From positions 1-64,000 of the forward strand of contig JBFIKF010000006.1 in NCBI GenBank assembly GCA_041600415.1: a stretch of DNA of 64,000 bases, given 5' to 3'. This stretch comes from JBFJKD01 sp041600415 (lineage in GTDB: Bacteria; Pseudomonadota; Gammaproteobacteria; Pseudomonadales; Porticoccaceae). Positions 8,669-18,018 of this stretch are shown piece by piece; position 1 is the first letter of the stretch, and each line of letters starts with the position of its first letter. The translations under genes were made by a program, and so were the position numbers. Under the pieces are notes generated by a model, which was given only the letters and a program-made list of their open reading frames with translations, was not told where the DNA came from and did not search any database.

Positions 8669-9295
8669 TTAAAAATTAAGGTCACTCCCATTGAGTTCTC
8701 GCGTCAGATAACGCAACGCCAGAGAAACCTCTGCTTTGCTCAAATAGAAAGGAAAGCCGTCTACCTCGTTACTTTCATATTCCAATCCCAACATTGCAAA
8801 GATGAGAGGGTAAGGCGTAGACGAGCAATCGGCTCCTTCAGATCCAAGCTCGGGTCTGTACGACCGCCAATGCTTGATAGCAGCGTCTCGAAACGCAATT
8901 GCAACTTCCTCACCAAACTCATCAATCAGCGAATGCCAATTTGAACCTTTGCCTTTAGCACGAGAGGTTCGCAGTCCTTCGCCATCAAGCTCAAGAAGAA
9001 ACCAGTATTGATTGTTTGTCCACTCTCCATGGGGTACGTCTGGCGGATTCCGTACTATTTCAGGATTGGCTCGTAGCCCTTCAATCCACTGGGCTCGTAT
9101 CCTCTTTCTTTCGAATTTTTCCTTCTCACGCTGCCGTTCTCGCTCTAGATGCTCTTGCTCCCACTTATCACGAGTTTCATTTACCGGCGGATTAAGCAAT
9201 TCTTGTAGATTCTCCGCTAATACCTTATTGCCTACGACCACACCCTCAAGTTGACTTTCCCATTTAACAATGAGCCAAAAGTATCTCTGAAGCAA
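8669..9295 (-). CDS. Unknown protein, probably C-terminal fragment of a larger one
   Basis: The 208-residue frame begins with a TTG directly after an in-frame TGA and has no methionine start nearby. Residues 45-70 are a highly charged helix (RERQREKEKFERKRIRAQWI) that would suit a linker in a larger protein. The C-terminal half (WHSLIDEFGEEVAIAFRDAA and onward) is compact and well conserved in style. I recall similar tails in very large defence-island proteins but cannot name the family. The N-terminal part seems to have been lost to the left of the catabolic cluster, so this is likely a remnant. Confidence 0.45.
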   Translation of the reverse strand: MLQRYFWLIVKWESQLEGVVVGNKVLAENLQELLNPPVNETRDKWEQEHLERERQREKEKFERKRIRAQWIEGLRANPEIVRNPPDVPHGEWTNNQYWFLLELDGEGLRTSRAKGKGSNWHSLIDEFGEEVAIAFRDAAIKHWRSYRPELGSEGADCSSTPYPLIFAMLGLEYESNEVDGFPFYLSKAEVSLALRYLTRELNGSDLNF

Positions 9296-9451
9296 TCAAG
9301 CATAAACTGTCCAAATGCTGATGACAGGTATAAGGAAGGCGCCCTCGACATGGTAAGTAACGGATCACTAGGTAAGAGGGAATACCAATGACAACGCGCA
9401 CCACGATGTGCTGGTAGAAAGCTAAGAGAATCTTTACGCGGTTGCGAGTCT

Positions 9452-9980
9452 CTAGCGCGTTTTACCAGATGCCGTGACAGAGGGCGACTCGCCGAACTCT
9501 AGAAGATAGTACTTGCTAAAATTACCTAAATGGTTAAATCCACAACTCAACGCAATATCAGAAACATTTAAATCGTTCTGACTATTTCTCAATTTAAACA
9601 ATTGTTCCTTTGCCTTTTTAAGGCGAACTCGCCTGAGAAACAACGATGGTGTGGTATTTTCAAAATGTTCAAAGCCCTTTTGCAGCGATCGGGCACTAAC
9701 GCCAACAAAACGGGCCACGTCCACTATCGTAATCTTGCTAGCATAGTTTTCTTCAATAAAGTTTTTCGCAAGAATCACAAATTTTGGCAGGATTTGATAT
9801 CTATTACCTTCGATAATCTCGGTGTAGTTATTTCTGCTGGACACCAATGCCGTAGCAAGTACCTCTTCAATTTTTCTCAAAACCTCAAGGTTGGTATCAA
9901 TGTCACTCAAATACGGATTACCGAAGACAAGATTGGATAGCAATAACGAAAATTTTTGAAGGTTACCGCTTTCTGAACCA
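9452..9980 (-). pseudogene. AraC-family regulator, C-terminal half (split by IS)
   Basis: This is the DNA-binding half of an AraC regulator, with the double helix-turn-helix seen in DVARFVGVSARSLQKGFEHF and VSDIALSCGFNHLGNFSKYY. Its frame joins exactly to the N-terminal half at 11210-11691 when the IS element (9981-11209) and one copy of the CCA target duplication are removed. The result is a 335-residue protein reading through FNFNGSESGNLQ. It probably regulated the neighbouring alkB/PQQ-dehydrogenase genes. Unless the IS is lost, no full-length regulator can be made. Confidence 0.85.
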
Positions 9981-10043
9981 TGGACTTCCCAGACTTTGCT
10001 AGACACCCAATAGCGTTAAAATGTAACTCTATTGGAGATGTTT

Positions 10044-10322
10044 ATGACCAGCAAGCGGTACACAGAAGAATTCAAAATCGAGGCGGTAAAGCAAGTCGTT
10101 GAGCGTGGCTATTCAGTCACCGAGACAGCGAAACGACTGGGTACAACCACCAACAGTCTGTACCTCTGGATGAAGCAGTATGGGGAACCGAGCCCCCAGC
10201 AAGCCAAGCGAGCTGATGATGAAGCCGAGAACGTCAGATTGAAGGCAGAGCTCCGCCGCGTCACCGAGGAGCGTGACATACTAAAAAAGGCCGCCGCGTA
10301 CTTTGCCAACGACCCAGGGTGA
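10044..10322 (+). CDS. IS3-family transposase OrfA
   Basis: The protein (92 residues) has the OrfA helix-turn-helix (TEEFKIEAVKQVVERGYS, then LGTTTNSLYLWMKQYGE) and a leucine-zipper-like C-terminal helix (VRLKAELRRVTEERDILKK). I chose ATG 10044 because TTGGAG lies 6 bases upstream. The slippery heptamer AAAAAAG at 10283-10289 would allow a -1 shift into the OrfB frame, which stays open from that point, to make the OrfAB transposase. Confidence 0.9.
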   Translation: MTSKRYTEEFKIEAVKQVVERGYSVTETAKRLGTTTNSLYLWMKQYGEPSPQQAKRADDEAENVRLKAELRRVTEERDILKKAAAYFANDPG

Positions 10323-11191
10323 AGTACGCCTTTATCCGGGATCACCGCTCAGAGTTTTCCGTTCGGGCCATGTGCCGGGTGTTGAAGGTGCATTTCAGCG
10401 GGTTTTACGCCTGGCTGAAGAAGCCCCTGTCGGATCGAGCGATAGAGGATCAGCGGCTGCTCAAGCTGATCCAGCGATTCTATCTGGCCAGTGGCGGTAC
10501 CTACGGCAGCCCCTGGATACACCGTGACTTGCGGGAAGCAGGGGAATCCTGCAGTGTCCACCGGGTCGCCCGGATCATGCGCAAGAACAGGATACGGGCA
10601 CAGATAGGCTACAAGCGCCGTTACATCAAAGGGGGAAAGCCCGCCAATGTTGCTGCGAATGTGCTAGACCGGAACTTCAGTCCTGAGGCGCCCAACGAAG
10701 CCTGGGTAAGTGATATCACCTATGTGCGCACCTACGAGGGATTCCTGTATGTCGCGACGGTACTTGACCTGTTCTCACGTCGTATCGTGGGTTGGTCGAT
10801 GGACAAGAACATTGACCGACACCTGGTCATCAACGCCTTGCTGATGGCGATCTGGCGGCGGCAGCCCAAGTCATCCGTTCTGGTTCACAGTGACCAGGGA
10901 AGCCAGTACGGTAGCGCGGATACATTAGCCTTCATGCGGGAGAACAATCTCGAGCCGTCGATGAGTCGTCGGGGGAACTGCCACGACAATGCGGTAGCCG
11001 AGAGCTTCTTCGCTACCTTTAAGAAGCAGGTGATACAGAAAAAGATCTACGCGACGCGTGAAGAAGCCAAGGGTGAGATATTCAGCTTTATCGAGATGTT
11101 CTACAATCCGATAAAGCGGCATAGCCATACGGGCGGTGTCTCGCCCGTTAAGTTTGAAGAAGACTATTTTTCGAGGCTAGAGGGCGTCTAG
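10319..11191 (+). CDS. IS3-family transposase OrfB (DDE integrase domain)
   Basis: The 290-residue frame holds the HTH_21 region (YGSPWIHRDLRE) and the rve/DDE catalytic core. The three acidic residues lie in WVSDITYV, VHSDQGSQY and NAVAESFFATFKKQ. The annotated start is GTG 10319, but the protein is normally made as a fusion with OrfA by -1 frameshifting at 10283-10289. Its stop codon lies inside the right terminal repeat of the element. Confidence 0.92.
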   Translation: MKYAFIRDHRSEFSVRAMCRVLKVHFSGFYAWLKKPLSDRAIEDQRLLKLIQRFYLASGGTYGSPWIHRDLREAGESCSVHRVARIMRKNRIRAQIGYKRRYIKGGKPANVAANVLDRNFSPEAPNEAWVSDITYVRTYEGFLYVATVLDLFSRRIVGWSMDKNIDRHLVINALLMAIWRRQPKSSVLVHSDQGSQYGSADTLAFMRENNLEPSMSRRGNCHDNAVAESFFATFKKQVIQKKIYATREEAKGEIFSFIEMFYNPIKRHSHTGGVSPVKFEEDYFSRLEGV

Positions 11192-11209
11192 TAAACCCTG
11201 GGAAGTCCA

Positions 11210-11691
11210 CCATTGAAGTTAAATTCGACTGGGCGTTTTGCTTCAATACCAAAATTATCGAACAGTGATTTTTCAATCAATCTTTTGTTAACCTTGAAAA
11301 TCAAGTTGCTACAAGGTTTTGACCAACTCATATCGACAGGCTTGTCAGCATCCAATATCACCGGATTATTGACAGTTGCCGTTAATTCCCGGTGACTTTG
11401 AACAACGTTGAATTCTCCCCTTAAGGGCAACATCACTAGGTAAAAGTCCTTAAATGGCTCCGAAAGTATGCGAATTTCAGCATCGTAAGAGAGTTGACTA
11501 ACAGACGTTTCGACCGCCTGAAAGTGGTCCATCCTGGCACTCATGCCATCTGATGATCGCAGTAGACTCAAATTGTGAGGGCGATAGAGAGAACCCACCA
11601 GAGAAGATGCTTCCCCGGGGTCGGTGCTGTTTTCAAAGACGGTCGCCAAAGCACCGCCGAGATAATTCTTATGTTTATCAGTCAGTTGCAT
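11210..11691 (-). pseudogene. AraC-family regulator, N-terminal half (split by IS)
   Basis: About 160 residues of the ligand-sensing domain of an AraC regulator of the AraC_binding_2 type are present: SYDAEIRILSEPFKDFYLVM, and ILDADKPVDMSWSKPCSNL with the usual late-domain pattern. The frame runs into the IS element and stops a few codons inside it. It is the 5' part of the gene whose 3' part lies at 9452-9980. The intact regulator at 21483-22445 has the same domain order, so both may respond to aromatic or aldehyde intermediates. Confidence 0.85.
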
Positions 11692-12078
11692 AAATCGATA
11701 TCTTTAAACAAGTTTATCGACAACGCATGTTGCCAAGCTCGGTAACGTTGACATCAATTATAACACTTAAACGGCAAGAAATTGTCAACATTTAAACCGC
11801 CCGCCAGAATCACTTCCGGGAGCACCCCACTGCTTGTTTTGAAGGCTAGTCTAATGAGTTTAGGTATGCAACTTCGCTCAAGCGCCTGAAACGCCCGAGC
11901 GTCTTAAAAAATTCTTCAATATTTATATAAAAATAAATTGTTGTATCCACCTATAATATCGAATGCTCGCCTATGTCATGACCGGCCTGCTCACCTACCA
12001 CCCCGCAGCTAAAAGTAGAGAAAGGTGACTGAAAGAGGCTCGCCTCCTTCAGTCATGTTTTTCTCACCTGCCCGACCT
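11692..12078. other. 387-bp gap upstream of split AraC gene
   Basis: No gene is seen. The part next to 11691 should hold the promoter of the split AraC gene. The part next to 12078 holds a strong stem-loop (12027-12054) beyond the end of the PQQ dehydrogenase gene. The middle is AT-rich without a clear motif. Confidence 0.5.
12027..12060. terminator. Stem-loop after PQQ dehydrogenase gene
   Basis: GACTGAAAGAGGC (12027-12039) pairs with GCCTCCTTCAGTC (12042-12054) with one mismatch. The T run (GTTTTT) lies on the plus-strand side, while the gene it follows is on the minus strand, where the run after the stem is weaker. It probably ends or stabilises the alkB-operon transcript. Confidence 0.55.
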
Positions 12079-14202
12079 CTATCGATAGGGCCGTACAGTA
12101 TCTCCTGTCTCCTGAGCGTATCTCACTCTATCCAGGATATACTCTCTGACATTTTCCACATCACCCTCATCGAGTTCTGCTTTGAAAGAAACCATTCCCC
12201 TGCTTTCGAGTACGCCGCCCAACACCACTGACTTCCACGCCTCCGGAGAGCCGATGAACCCGGAAAAACGAAGATCGGGAACTACGCCACCACCAATCGC
12301 GCCAGCCCCATGGCAAACCACGCAATATCTGTCGTACACCTCATATCCCTTGCGGATTGATTCAGCATCTCCGGTTGACTTGTGAGCCTGCAGTTGCAAT
12401 GGAGGTCTGTCATCAGCAGGGAGTTGTGCTTTACCGCCCATTTTGAAAACCAGCAATCGACTTTTGTTGACAGCGTAACCCAAGGCAGAGTCCTGAGTAA
12501 GCACCCCCGTCATCAACGGCATAATCCCTCCCCAGCCAACATTTACTGCCACATATTGTTCGCCACCAATCTTGTAGCTGATCGGCGCCGCGACAATGCC
12601 ACCCTGGGCATTGAATCGCCACAGCAAGCTTCCATCTTTAGCGTTATAAGCATTGAAATAGCCGGTCGCAGCACCCTGGAATACCAGGTCACCTTCGGTA
12701 GAGAGCACACCTCCGTTCCATACTCCCGGGTAATTTACTCGCCAGATATCTTTTCCGGTGGTCAGATCTTTTGCCACCAATGAACCGAAGGTGGCCTCTT
12801 TCACTGCTTTGATAACAGCTGGGTCATCCGGTAATCCAGCAGCCTTAGTGTCTACACCCAGATTAACTGCCAGCCTTGACGGAGATTGCTCGTTCTCAGC
12901 CAGATACGGAAATGCACTTTCTTGAGTGGGGAGGAAAAGAACGTTTGTTTTCGGATTTAAAGACATCGAATGCCAGTTGTGTCCGCCCATCCAGGAGGGC
13001 TTAACCAGTGCAGGCTTGCCCGTCTTCCAGTACTCAGCCTCCGGGTTAACCACGGGACGACCAGACTCCAAATCGACATGGGAGGCCCAGGTGACATCCA
13101 CAAAATTGTCCGCTGAAATCAGTTTGCCGTTGGTTCGATCAATAATGTACAGAAAGCCATTTTTAGGCGCCTGTATAGCAACCTTGGTTGGTTTCCCATC
13201 GATGTCCAGCTCTGCCAAAATAATGGGCTGAGTAGCGGTATAGTCCCAAGCTTCCCCTGGAGTAGTCTGGTAGTGCCACTTGTACTCGCCCGAATCTGCA
13301 TCGACGCTCACTATGGAGGAGAGAAACAGGTTGTCTCCACCGCCTGGAGAGCGGATACTTGGGTTCCAGGGGGAGCCATTTCCGACGCCAAAAATAAGAC
13401 TGTTCGTATCAGGATCATAAACGATTGAATCCCAGGCAGTCCCGCCTCTATCAATCTGAGTCTCTGTTTCCGACCATGTCTCTCTCATCATTTCCAGCGG
13501 CTCAACACCATCAGTATCACCACTTAATGGAGGTACCGTATAAAAGCGCCAGACCTGCATTCCGGTCTTAGCATCGTATGCCGATACATAGCCTTGGACA
13601 CCGTATTCAGCACCGCCATTTCCAATATAGACCTTGCCTCTTGCCACCCGGGGGGCACCGGTAATAGTGTAATTCTTGGACGTATCAACAGTATTAACGC
13701 TCCACAATTTAGCACCAGATTTTGCGTCTAATGCGATCAGCCTGCCATCCAGTGTGGCCTGAAAAACCGTACCATCCGAGTAGGCCAACCCCCTTGTAAC
13801 AGCGCCACAGCAACCTTTGACGCCGGTGGATTTAGGCACCTTGGGATCGAACTCCCACAACACCTCTCCTGTGGTCGCCGACAGCGCGTGTACGTGGTTC
13901 CATGCCGAAGTAGTGTAAACAACCCCGCCGATCATCAAGGGGGTAGCTTCCTGACCGCGGCTCTCCGGCAAATCGAAGTACCAGGCGAGGCTCAGATTAG
14001 CCACGTTCATATTGTTGATATCCGACAACGGTGAGTAGCGTTGCTCATAGTAATCGTTCCCATGAAGCTTCCACTCAACAACATCCACTGAAACCGCCCC
14101 GTCATTGTCAGATGGCTGACCAAAGGCGTTGAACACTGAGCAGATGGATACCAGCCCGGCTACTATATATGGCATCGAAAAAGATCTATTTATTATTCTC
14201 AT
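12079..14202 (-). CDS. PQQ-dependent quinohemoprotein alcohol dehydrogenase
   Basis: The 707-residue protein has an N-terminal signal peptide (hydrophobic 9-28), so it should act in the periplasm. The beta-propeller carries the adjacent-cysteine pair GCCGAV typical of PQQ alcohol dehydrogenases and many tryptophan-docking repeats (GEVLWEFDP, GAKLWSVN, GKDIWRVNY, GSLLWRFN). A C-terminal cytochrome c domain binds one heme through CVVCH. Such type II enzymes oxidise primary or secondary alcohols and pass electrons to azurin or a cytochrome. The gene is last in the alkB-rubredoxin-rubredoxin row, 12 bases after the small rubredoxin gene. A role in oxidising the alcohol made by AlkB is likely. Confidence 0.92.
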   Translation of the reverse strand: MRIINRSFSMPYIVAGLVSICSVFNAFGQPSDNDGAVSVDVVEWKLHGNDYYEQRYSPLSDINNMNVANLSLAWYFDLPESRGQEATPLMIGGVVYTTSAWNHVHALSATTGEVLWEFDPKVPKSTGVKGCCGAVTRGLAYSDGTVFQATLDGRLIALDAKSGAKLWSVNTVDTSKNYTITGAPRVARGKVYIGNGGAEYGVQGYVSAYDAKTGMQVWRFYTVPPLSGDTDGVEPLEMMRETWSETETQIDRGGTAWDSIVYDPDTNSLIFGVGNGSPWNPSIRSPGGGDNLFLSSIVSVDADSGEYKWHYQTTPGEAWDYTATQPIILAELDIDGKPTKVAIQAPKNGFLYIIDRTNGKLISADNFVDVTWASHVDLESGRPVVNPEAEYWKTGKPALVKPSWMGGHNWHSMSLNPKTNVLFLPTQESAFPYLAENEQSPSRLAVNLGVDTKAAGLPDDPAVIKAVKEATFGSLVAKDLTTGKDIWRVNYPGVWNGGVLSTEGDLVFQGAATGYFNAYNAKDGSLLWRFNAQGGIVAAPISYKIGGEQYVAVNVGWGGIMPLMTGVLTQDSALGYAVNKSRLLVFKMGGKAQLPADDRPPLQLQAHKSTGDAESIRKGYEVYDRYCVVCHGAGAIGGGVVPDLRFSGFIGSPEAWKSVVLGGVLESRGMVSFKAELDEGDVENVREYILDRVRYAQETGDTVRPYR

Positions 14203-14214
14203 GATATTAGTCGC

Positions 14215-14379
14215 TCACAACGCTTCCATAAAATCAGATTTAGGCGCACTACAGTCGTAGCACGTCCACGAATCCGGAATATCTTCCCACTTAGTACCCG
14301 GAGGTATATTGTCGTTGGGAAGGCCTTCGCCTTCATCGTAGATAAATCCACATACAATACATTCGTATTTCTTAGACAT
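14215..14379 (-). CDS. Rubredoxin (54 residues)
   Basis: This short gene reads MSKKYECIVCGFIYDEGE and so on to a TGA at 14215. It has the two rubredoxin iron knuckles CIVCG and CYDC and the PDSW signature. Rubredoxin carries one iron bound by four cysteines and delivers electrons to AlkB. It lies 12 bases after the other rubredoxin gene and 12 before the PQQ dehydrogenase gene, in one operon. It differs enough from its neighbour that the two may have different jobs. Confidence 0.93.
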   Translation of the reverse strand: MSKKYECIVCGFIYDEGEGLPNDNIPPGTKWEDIPDSWTCYDCSAPKSDFMEAL

Positions 14380-14390
14380 TACTCTTATAC

Positions 14391-14564
14391 CTACTTCTCA
14401 TCTTCTATTTTTATAAAATCCACTTTATCCCGGACTGAACAAGAGGGACACGACCAATCCTCAGGAATAGCGACCCATTCAGTACCGGCATCAATACCTT
14501 CGAACTCATCTCCTTGCTGTTCGTTGTAGATGTATCCACAACAAGGACATTGATACTTACTCAT
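14391..14564 (-). CDS. alkG: Rubredoxin (57 residues)
   Basis: The protein starts at ATG 14564 (MSKYQCPCCGYIYNE), not at the longer frame start. The four iron-binding cysteines are in CPCCG and CPSC, with EDWSCP between. Rubredoxins of this kind pass electrons from a rubredoxin reductase to the alkane hydroxylase. The start overlaps the end of alkB by 8 bases, so translation is probably coupled. No rubredoxin reductase gene is seen in the window, so it must be supplied from elsewhere. Confidence 0.93.
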   Translation of the reverse strand: MSKYQCPCCGYIYNEQQGDEFEGIDAGTEWVAIPEDWSCPSCSVRDKVDFIKIEDEK

Positions 14565-15747
14565 GATTTGCCACCTCTGCTGCGCCATATTTTTTATAAA
14601 GCTCTTCACGCTTGGAAGGTTCTACATTGACTTTGGTTATATCACCGCCGTACTGCTCTAAAACGCGATGATCCATAACTTTACGCCACAAAAACGGGAA
14701 ATACGCCAATGTAAAACACCCGGCATAACCGCTAGGAAGCTCGGGCGCATCATCGCTTCGCAACACCTGATAGCGTCGCGTTGGACGAGAATGATGATCA
14801 GAATGGCGCTGCAAATGAAACGTCATCAGATTTGAAAAGATGTGATCGGCATTCCAGGAGTGTTCCGGGCGCGCTCTTTCATAGCGACCATCGGGTTGTT
14901 TCTGACGCAACAATCCGTAGTGCTCAATGTAGTTGGATGATGACAGGAACTGCCAACCCCACAGAGTGGAGATAATAATGAAAGGTACTACACTCCATCC
15001 CAATAGATATATAGCGGCACCGTACATCAGAAAGGTGACGTAAAAAGACTGCAGAATCTGGTTTTCAAAGCTGAAAATGGATTTGTGTTTTCTTCTCAGG
15101 CGCTCATTTTCATCACGAAATGCCCGATAAAACGCGCCCGGAATCTCTCTCAGAATAAATTTATAAAGCGTCTCGCCCATCCTGGCAGATGCAGGGTCTT
15201 CAGGGGTTGCTACATCTTTATGGTGACCGCGATTATGTTCCGCTGAAAAGTGACCGTACGCAGGTACCGCCAAAACCAACTTTGCAAGATTCTTCTCGAG
15301 GGTGTTGGTTTTGTGCCCCAGCTCATGTCCTACTACAAGCGCCAAACCGTTTGTCAGTGCTACACCGAGCGTCACACCAAGGTAATCCCATGATCCTTGA
15401 GCGTGGGTGGCGACCCACCAGGCACAATAGATCCAGGTTACGTAGAAAAAAGGAACCGACAAAAATGTAAGCCATTTATAATATGGGTCATTTTCGATTT
15501 CGTCCGACCAGGCGTCCGAGTAATTGCGATCATCCCGTCCCAGCACAAAATCTCCGACAGGGATAAACACATACCACAAAATAGGCGTTAACCAGGCATA
15601 CAGAGCATTAGCTGTAGTTTGATAAAGCTGCACACCAATTATTGGCGTGATGGTAATCAGTAACGGTAACCACCATAAATAGCGGAAATTGTCTTTGGTT
15701 TTTAGTCTTTCAGTGGATTTTGAGAGAGTATCATCTGCCATGTTCAT
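14557..15747 (-). CDS. alkB: AlkB-type membrane diiron monooxygenase
   Basis: The protein (about 396 residues) has six predicted membrane helices and the histidine boxes of the AlkB family: HELGH, EHNRGHH, the NYIEHYG block and HSDHH. These bind two irons and insert oxygen into an unactivated C-H bond or a terminal alkene. I chose ATG 15747; a TTG 6 bases upstream and an ATG 6 bases downstream are also possible, and no strong ribosome site decides. It begins the operon alkB-rubredoxin-rubredoxin-PQQ dehydrogenase. The nearby epoxide isomerase gene suggests that epoxidation of an alkene side chain may matter here. The substrate is not known. Confidence 0.93.
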   Translation of the reverse strand: MNMADDTLSKSTERLKTKDNFRYLWWLPLLITITPIIGVQLYQTTANALYAWLTPILWYVFIPVGDFVLGRDDRNYSDAWSDEIENDPYYKWLTFLSVPFFYVTWIYCAWWVATHAQGSWDYLGVTLGVALTNGLALVVGHELGHKTNTLEKNLAKLVLAVPAYGHFSAEHNRGHHKDVATPEDPASARMGETLYKFILREIPGAFYRAFRDENERLRRKHKSIFSFENQILQSFYVTFLMYGAAIYLLGWSVVPFIIISTLWGWQFLSSSNYIEHYGLLRQKQPDGRYERARPEHSWNADHIFSNLMTFHLQRHSDHHSRPTRRYQVLRSDDAPELPSGYAGCFTLAYFPFLWRKVMDHRVLEQYGGDITKVNVEPSKREELYKKYGAAEVANHE

Positions 15748-16626
15748 TACCAATTTTTTATAAAAATAATAGAGGTTAAGAAAATAGTCTCTTTAACGAG
15801 ACAGATCTATCACGTTTGCGAACAGGCTATCCATTTTGCGAAGATATTTTTTTGGCGCGTCAGTTTAACTTCGAGTTGAACAGATAAAAGTGGAATTTTC
15901 TGGCGACCTTTATTCAAAGAGCCGTTATGAAAAAAAACATACATTGGGGCCAAACCAGTCTGAATCTAAAGGTGGCATATACGGTCATTAAATAGAGCTA
16001 ATTCTTTAATGAAAATAACGGGTAATCCCGCATGTGTTTATTTTGTTTTTTTGAAGGTGAAGGGATTACAAATTAACCGGGGACGGGCGGCGACGAGAGA
16101 TGAATCTTGGCGTTAATAGAAATCCGTATCCCTCTCGGCTATGGCCAAAGCAGGAAGACTACAACGTTCACCAAGTTGCGCGGGAAAATCTTTCCAAACG
16201 GCTACGCATCCCAACCCCTCGTGTAGTAACACGAGAGTTGGTAGTTCGTCTGTGATCCGGTATACCGCAGAAACTCCAGATTCGCTCCCTCAATATGCAG
16301 AGCACCCGACTCCGCCGTGGACTTATCGTACATCAGTATCGCTTTAACTCTCTCAGGCAAGAATTGTAATTTTCGAAATTTTATCCATTGCCATAATGCT
16401 GTGTATAGTCATCAAAGGAAAACACTGCGAGAACCCTTTTTCTTTATGACAATAGGTAATATTTACTGGGTTAATATGACCTGCCTGGCCACGACAACTA
16501 AGTTGGTACAGGCAGGAAAGAGCAGGCTCAATGAACGGGTATACCTTACCAACCATCGCCCAGGCACATACTTGATATACAACTGACCGTGATTGATGGA
16601 TTGTAACCGCCTCTAGTTACGCCATC
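15748..16626. other. 879-bp gap upstream of alkB
   Basis: The gap should hold the alkB promoter. No convincing gene is present. A 43- to 58-codon minus-strand frame around 16205-16380 has no ribosome site and no relatives I know. Two stem-loops are visible: GTCTC/GAGAC near 15787-15802 and CCTGCCT/AGGCAGG at 16480-16516, the latter with a nested CAACT/AGTTG pair. Confidence 0.5.
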
Positions 16627-18018
16627 TCACGCTTTCTTTGACGCCAACAGAGCTTCCATTTTTGGGACTGCTTGCTCCATCAGGGCTTTCATCGCCTCAA
16701 TATTCTTGGCCGTTTCGGGATCATCAAAATCCAGTAATGGGCTAAACAGGTCAATGCGGGACTCATTAATCCATTTCACAACAGCCGGCTCAGTTAGCCA
16801 GACCAGCATATTTCTGGAATTTCCGATAAAGCAGCGAAGGTAGTCCTCATCTCTGTAGGGCATGGGAACCGGCTGTGTCAGCTCATTTTTCCGGTCCTCA
16901 TCAGCCGCGACATTAGCCTCTACATTACCGATAAAGCCAGCACTGTAAACCTGTTGGCACATCCGTACGTTTTGAAGGGTAATTGTATTTCCATCAAACA
17001 CTTTGGTCAGTGGCATTTGAGGAAGCCCATCCGCTGAGCAGTCGACAAATACCGCATTAGAAGGTGTTTTGTGAGTGCCTTTGGAACATATCATCTCAGT
17101 AGGCGACACTGACTCAAGATAGCCTTTACGTACAACATTTTTAATCCGGCGTAACTGCTCGAGCTCCACCGGAGTAAACGTGGCACAACGCCAACGGGTG
17201 GGTTTCACGGAGGAATCCATCCTCTTCACCAGCTCCTTGGACTCCAGCAGATCGAAAAAATTATCGTAGTCGGACGCTTCAAGTGCCGTAGTGAGCGCTC
17301 CAATTGCATACTGGGTACAAGGACCGCTGAATCTGCGATCTGGCTCGACGGTGAATCGGTCAAACATCCACGCGTCGGATGGCATGATCCAGGTGATGTT
17401 ATCCGGGTTGCATCCATTACTTAGCAAGAAGAGGCAGGCGTCCATGCCGGTTTTTCCGGAACCCACGATAACGATGTTCTCGTACTTTGGCGCAACATTG
17501 GGTAACTCATTCACCGGTACCACTACTGAACCACCGCTGCTGCTATAGGTTGGCGGCCGAGTCGCGGGAACGGTGATATTCATGTACGTACCATTGACGA
17601 TCTTGCGTACCTGGAATTCATATTCAGTGCCGGAAACCAAATTTACAGCCGTGCCGTCTTCACGGTACTCGCACATTGGCAGATAGGTGACTCTTCCTGA
17701 GGTGAGGAAACGCCTGCGCATCACGTTATCAAAATAGGCAAGACATTCACCACCGCTCGCCAGTTCATAACAGCCTTTGTTGAAACCGATCTCGTCTACA
17801 CGGTCACCACCGAGCTCAGTAGAGTTAACGCCGTAACACATCGAAGTCTGATGTAACCGCACAAATGGATAGGCGTAGTTCCAGTGTCCGCCTGGCTTAA
17901 AATTCTTGTCGACCATAACGATAGTAGCGTCGGTATGGGTAAGAATCTCATCGGCAAAGGCCATACCCATGGCGCCCGCACCGATAATCAAATAATCAGC
18001 TTCAATCTTGGAAATCAT
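16627..18018 (-). CDS. FAD/NAD(P)-binding oxidoreductase, FMO-like
   Basis: The 463-residue protein starts with an FAD-binding Rossmann motif (IIGAGAMGMAFADEI) and has a second dinucleotide motif (IVIVGSGKTGMDACLFLL) near residue 190. This is the order found in flavin monooxygenase-like enzymes. It has no signal peptide. The substrate is unknown. It is the last gene of the row aldehyde dehydrogenase-isomerase-DUF1329-FAD protein, about 100 bases after the DUF1329 gene. It is not like StyA of the classical styrene pathway. A monooxygenase or reductase role for the same growth substrate is possible but unproven. Confidence 0.75.
   Translation of the reverse strand: MISKIEADYLIIGAGAMGMAFADEILTHTDATIVMVDKNFKPGGHWNYAYPFVRLHQTSMCYGVNSTELGGDRVDEIGFNKGCYELASGGECLAYFDNVMRRRFLTSGRVTYLPMCEYREDGTAVNLVSGTEYEFQVRKIVNGTYMNITVPATRPPTYSSSGGSVVVPVNELPNVAPKYENIVIVGSGKTGMDACLFLLSNGCNPDNITWIMPSDAWMFDRFTVEPDRRFSGPCTQYAIGALTTALEASDYDNFFDLLESKELVKRMDSSVKPTRWRCATFTPVELEQLRRIKNVVRKGYLESVSPTEMICSKGTHKTPSNAVFVDCSADGLPQMPLTKVFDGNTITLQNVRMCQQVYSAGFIGNVEANVAADEDRKNELTQPVPMPYRDEDYLRCFIGNSRNMLVWLTEPAVVKWINESRIDLFSPLLDFDDPETAKNIEAMKALMEQAVPKMEALLASKKA

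Larger units (their letters stand above)
9981..11209 (+). mobile_element. IS3-family insertion sequence, complete
   Basis: The element is 1229 bp. It starts with TGGACTTCCCAG (9981-9992) and ends with the inverted copy CTGGGAAGTCCA (11198-11209). The inverted repeats extend to about 28 bp with a few mismatches. Both flanks carry CCA (9978-9980 and 11210-11212), a 3-bp target duplication, as expected for IS3. It encodes OrfA and OrfB in overlapping frames and interrupts an AraC gene. Both transposase frames are intact, so it may be active and the insertion recent. Confidence 0.93.

Noticed and set aside
16205..16380. Short minus-strand frame upstream of alkB
   Set aside because: It has no ribosome site, no clear start and no known relatives; it is more likely chance or a decayed remnant.
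15787..16516. Stem-loops upstream of alkB as riboswitches
   Set aside because: Arms are only 5-7 bases and no known riboswitch pattern fits. They are noted as possible operators only.
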